Below are positions 6,007 through 7,032 of a stretch of DNA of 7,032 nt, piece after piece. Both the position numbers and the translations under genes were made by a program. The DNA is taken from positions 1 through 7,032 of the forward strand of contig JAGGTO010000113.1 of the NCBI GenBank assembly GCA_021163705.1, written 5' to 3'. The DNA is from Thermoplasmata archaeon. GTDB lineage: Archaea; Thermoplasmatota; Thermoplasmata; Thermoplasmatales; Aciduliprofundaceae. Below the pieces are notes generated by a model. That model was not told the DNA's origin and ran no database searches. It worked only from the letters and a program-made list of their open reading frames with translations. Position 1 is the stretch's first letter. Each line of letters opens with the position of its first letter.

Positions 6007-7032
6007 GTAAAACTCTACCACTTTATTGGCTATAAATTCTGCGTCTTCATCCTCCATAAACGGATGCATAGGAAGAGAGAGTATCTCATCCACGATTTTT
6101 TCAGTCACAGGCAGTTTCACAGGCTCTACAATCTTCTTAATGGCAGGTTGCAGATGCACTGGTATCGGATAGTATAATCCGGTGGCTATTCCATTCTTTT
6201 TCAAGAACTCTCTTAACTCGTCTCTCCTCTCTGCTCTAATTGTATAAACATAATACACATGTCGGGCCCAGTCTTTGACTCTCGGAGTTATAACTACATC
6301 TTCAAGAATATCATTGTAAATTTTTGCAATGTCATTTCTCCTTTTAATCCAGTTCTCCAGATGTTTGAGCTGTATCCTGCCTATAGCTGCCAGAATTTCG
6401 CTCATCCTAAAATTGTAACCTAGATACTCATGCTCATACTTCTCTCTCCTACCCTGATCATGCAGAATCTGTATGAGCTCTCCAATCTCTTCGTTATTTG
6501 TTACAGCCATTCCCCCATCTCCAGCGACAGTCATCACCTTAGATGGGAAGAATGAAAACGCTGCTGCATCACCAAAATTGCCCACCTTCTCCCCATAATA
6601 CATTGCACCATGGGCCTGGGCACAGTCTTCTATCAGATAAATGTCCCTTTCATCAGCCAGCTCTCTCAAGGGCTTGATATCCGCAGGATGCCCGTAAAGG
6701 TGCACCGCAACTATCGCCTTGGTTTTCTCTGTTATCTTCTTGCGAACCTCCTCTACATTGAGAGTGTAGGCATCTTCGTCAATATCCACAAATACGGGTC
6801 TGGCACCCATATGCATCGCCGGAGTTACCGTCGCTATAAATGTATGTGAGGGCGTTATGAACTCTGCACCGTTTTTTATGCCCAGCGCATCGTAGATAAG
6901 CCAGAGCGCTGTTGTACCAGAGCTTGTGGTAACTGCCTTTTTCACACCCAGATAATCTGCAAATTCCTCCTCAAAGGCCCTGGCCTGGGGACCTTTGATA
7001 TAGCGCTTCGATTTTATAACTTCAACTGCCGC
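6001..7032 (-). CDS. DegT/DnrJ/EryC1/StrS-family PLP-dependent sugar aminotransferase (5' partial)
   Basis: Transfers an amino group, usually from glutamate, to a keto sugar nucleotide in the cytoplasm, giving an amino sugar. The frame stays open to the window edge: 343 residues are visible, beginning AAVEVIKSKRYIKGPQ, so only some tens of N-terminal residues are missing. In visible-residue numbering, TTSSGTTAL (35-43) contacts the cofactor phosphate and IEDCAQAHGA (134-143) has Asp136 for the pyridine nitrogen. SFFPSK (160-165) has the Schiff-base Lys165 (codon 6540-6538), followed by GDGGM (171-175). LGYNFRMSE (204-212) and YYPIPVHLQPA (287-297) are typical of the family. A GTG codon at 6945 is internal, not a start. 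The downstream oxidoreductase, five bases on, probably supplies its keto-sugar substrate, as in WbpB/WbpE or WlbA/WlbC pairs (inference). Related enzymes acting at C4 (perosamine type) cannot be ruled out. Confidence 0.92.
   Translation of the reverse strand, partial: AAVEVIKSKRYIKGPQARAFEEEFADYLGVKKAVTTSSGTTALWLIYDALGIKNGAEFITPSHTFIATVTPAMHMGARPVFVDIDEDAYTLNVEEVRKKITEKTKAIVAVHLYGHPADIKPLRELADERDIYLIEDCAQAHGAMYYGEKVGNFGDAAAFSFFPSKVMTVAGDGGMAVTNNEEIGELIQILHDQGRREKYEHEYLGYNFRMSEILAAIGRIQLKHLENWIKRRNDIAKIYNDILEDVVITPRVKDWARHVYYVYTIRAERRDELREFLKKNGIATGLYYPIPVHLQPAIKKIVEPVKLPVTEKIVDEILSLPMHPFMEDEDAEFIANKVVEFYR

Noticed and set aside
6943..6945. GTG as the start of the aminotransferase
   Set aside because: The frame continues upstream to the window edge with family-typical sequence (YIKGPQ, FEEEFADYLG), so this codon is an internal Val and the gene is 5'-truncated by the window.
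1..7032. CRISPR arrays, tRNA or rRNA genes, insertion sequences, large repeats
   Set aside because: Reading both strands showed no regularly spaced repeats, no cloverleaf candidates, no transposase and no long terminal inverted repeats; nearly all bases are accounted for by the genes listed.

Overview
The window looks archaeal, probably from a thermophilic euryarchaeon; an Aciduliprofundum/DHVE2-like member of the Thermoplasmatota is my best guess from general look only. The DNA is AT-leaning, coding density is very high, and the proteins are rich in Lys and Glu. Shine-Dalgarno sites are of the GAGGTGAT type. One divergent promoter is spaced as expected for leaderless archaeal mRNAs. I see no mobile element, CRISPR array, tRNA or rRNA.

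Layout, left to right. (1) Positions 42-658, minus strand: two small, translationally coupled genes of unknown function (78 aa, then 127 aa), with their own promoter at about 660-714. (2) Positions 754-3127, minus strand: a two-gene unit made of a UDP-glucose 6-dehydrogenase followed, one base later, by a GT4-type glycosyltransferase with a TTG start. A T-rich terminator lies just after it. (3) Positions 3128-3176: a 49-bp divergent promoter with one palindromic TATA box placed to serve both directions. (4) Positions 3177-3995, plus strand: a GalU-type UTP-glucose-1-phosphate uridylyltransferase. (5) Positions 3987-7032, minus strand: a compact operon of a DegT/DnrJ/EryC1/StrS aminotransferase (5' end outside the window), a Gfo/Idh/MocA oxidoreductase and a PAPS-type sulfotransferase. 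Its last gene overlaps the end of galU tail to tail by 9 bp.

Together, regions 2 to 5 read as a nucleotide-sugar and surface-glycan cluster. GalU makes UDP-glucose and the dehydrogenase oxidises it to UDP-glucuronate. The oxidoreductase and aminotransferase form the usual pair that oxidises and then aminates a sugar ring carbon (WbpB/WbpE-like), giving an amino sugar. The GT4 enzyme transfers a sugar, and the sulfotransferase could sulfate the glycan or lipid. The end product (S-layer N-glycan, glycolipid or exopolysaccharide) cannot be decided from this sequence. I found no clearly new defence or mobile system; the least explained parts are the two small coupled genes and the presence of a sulfotransferase in an amino-sugar operon.
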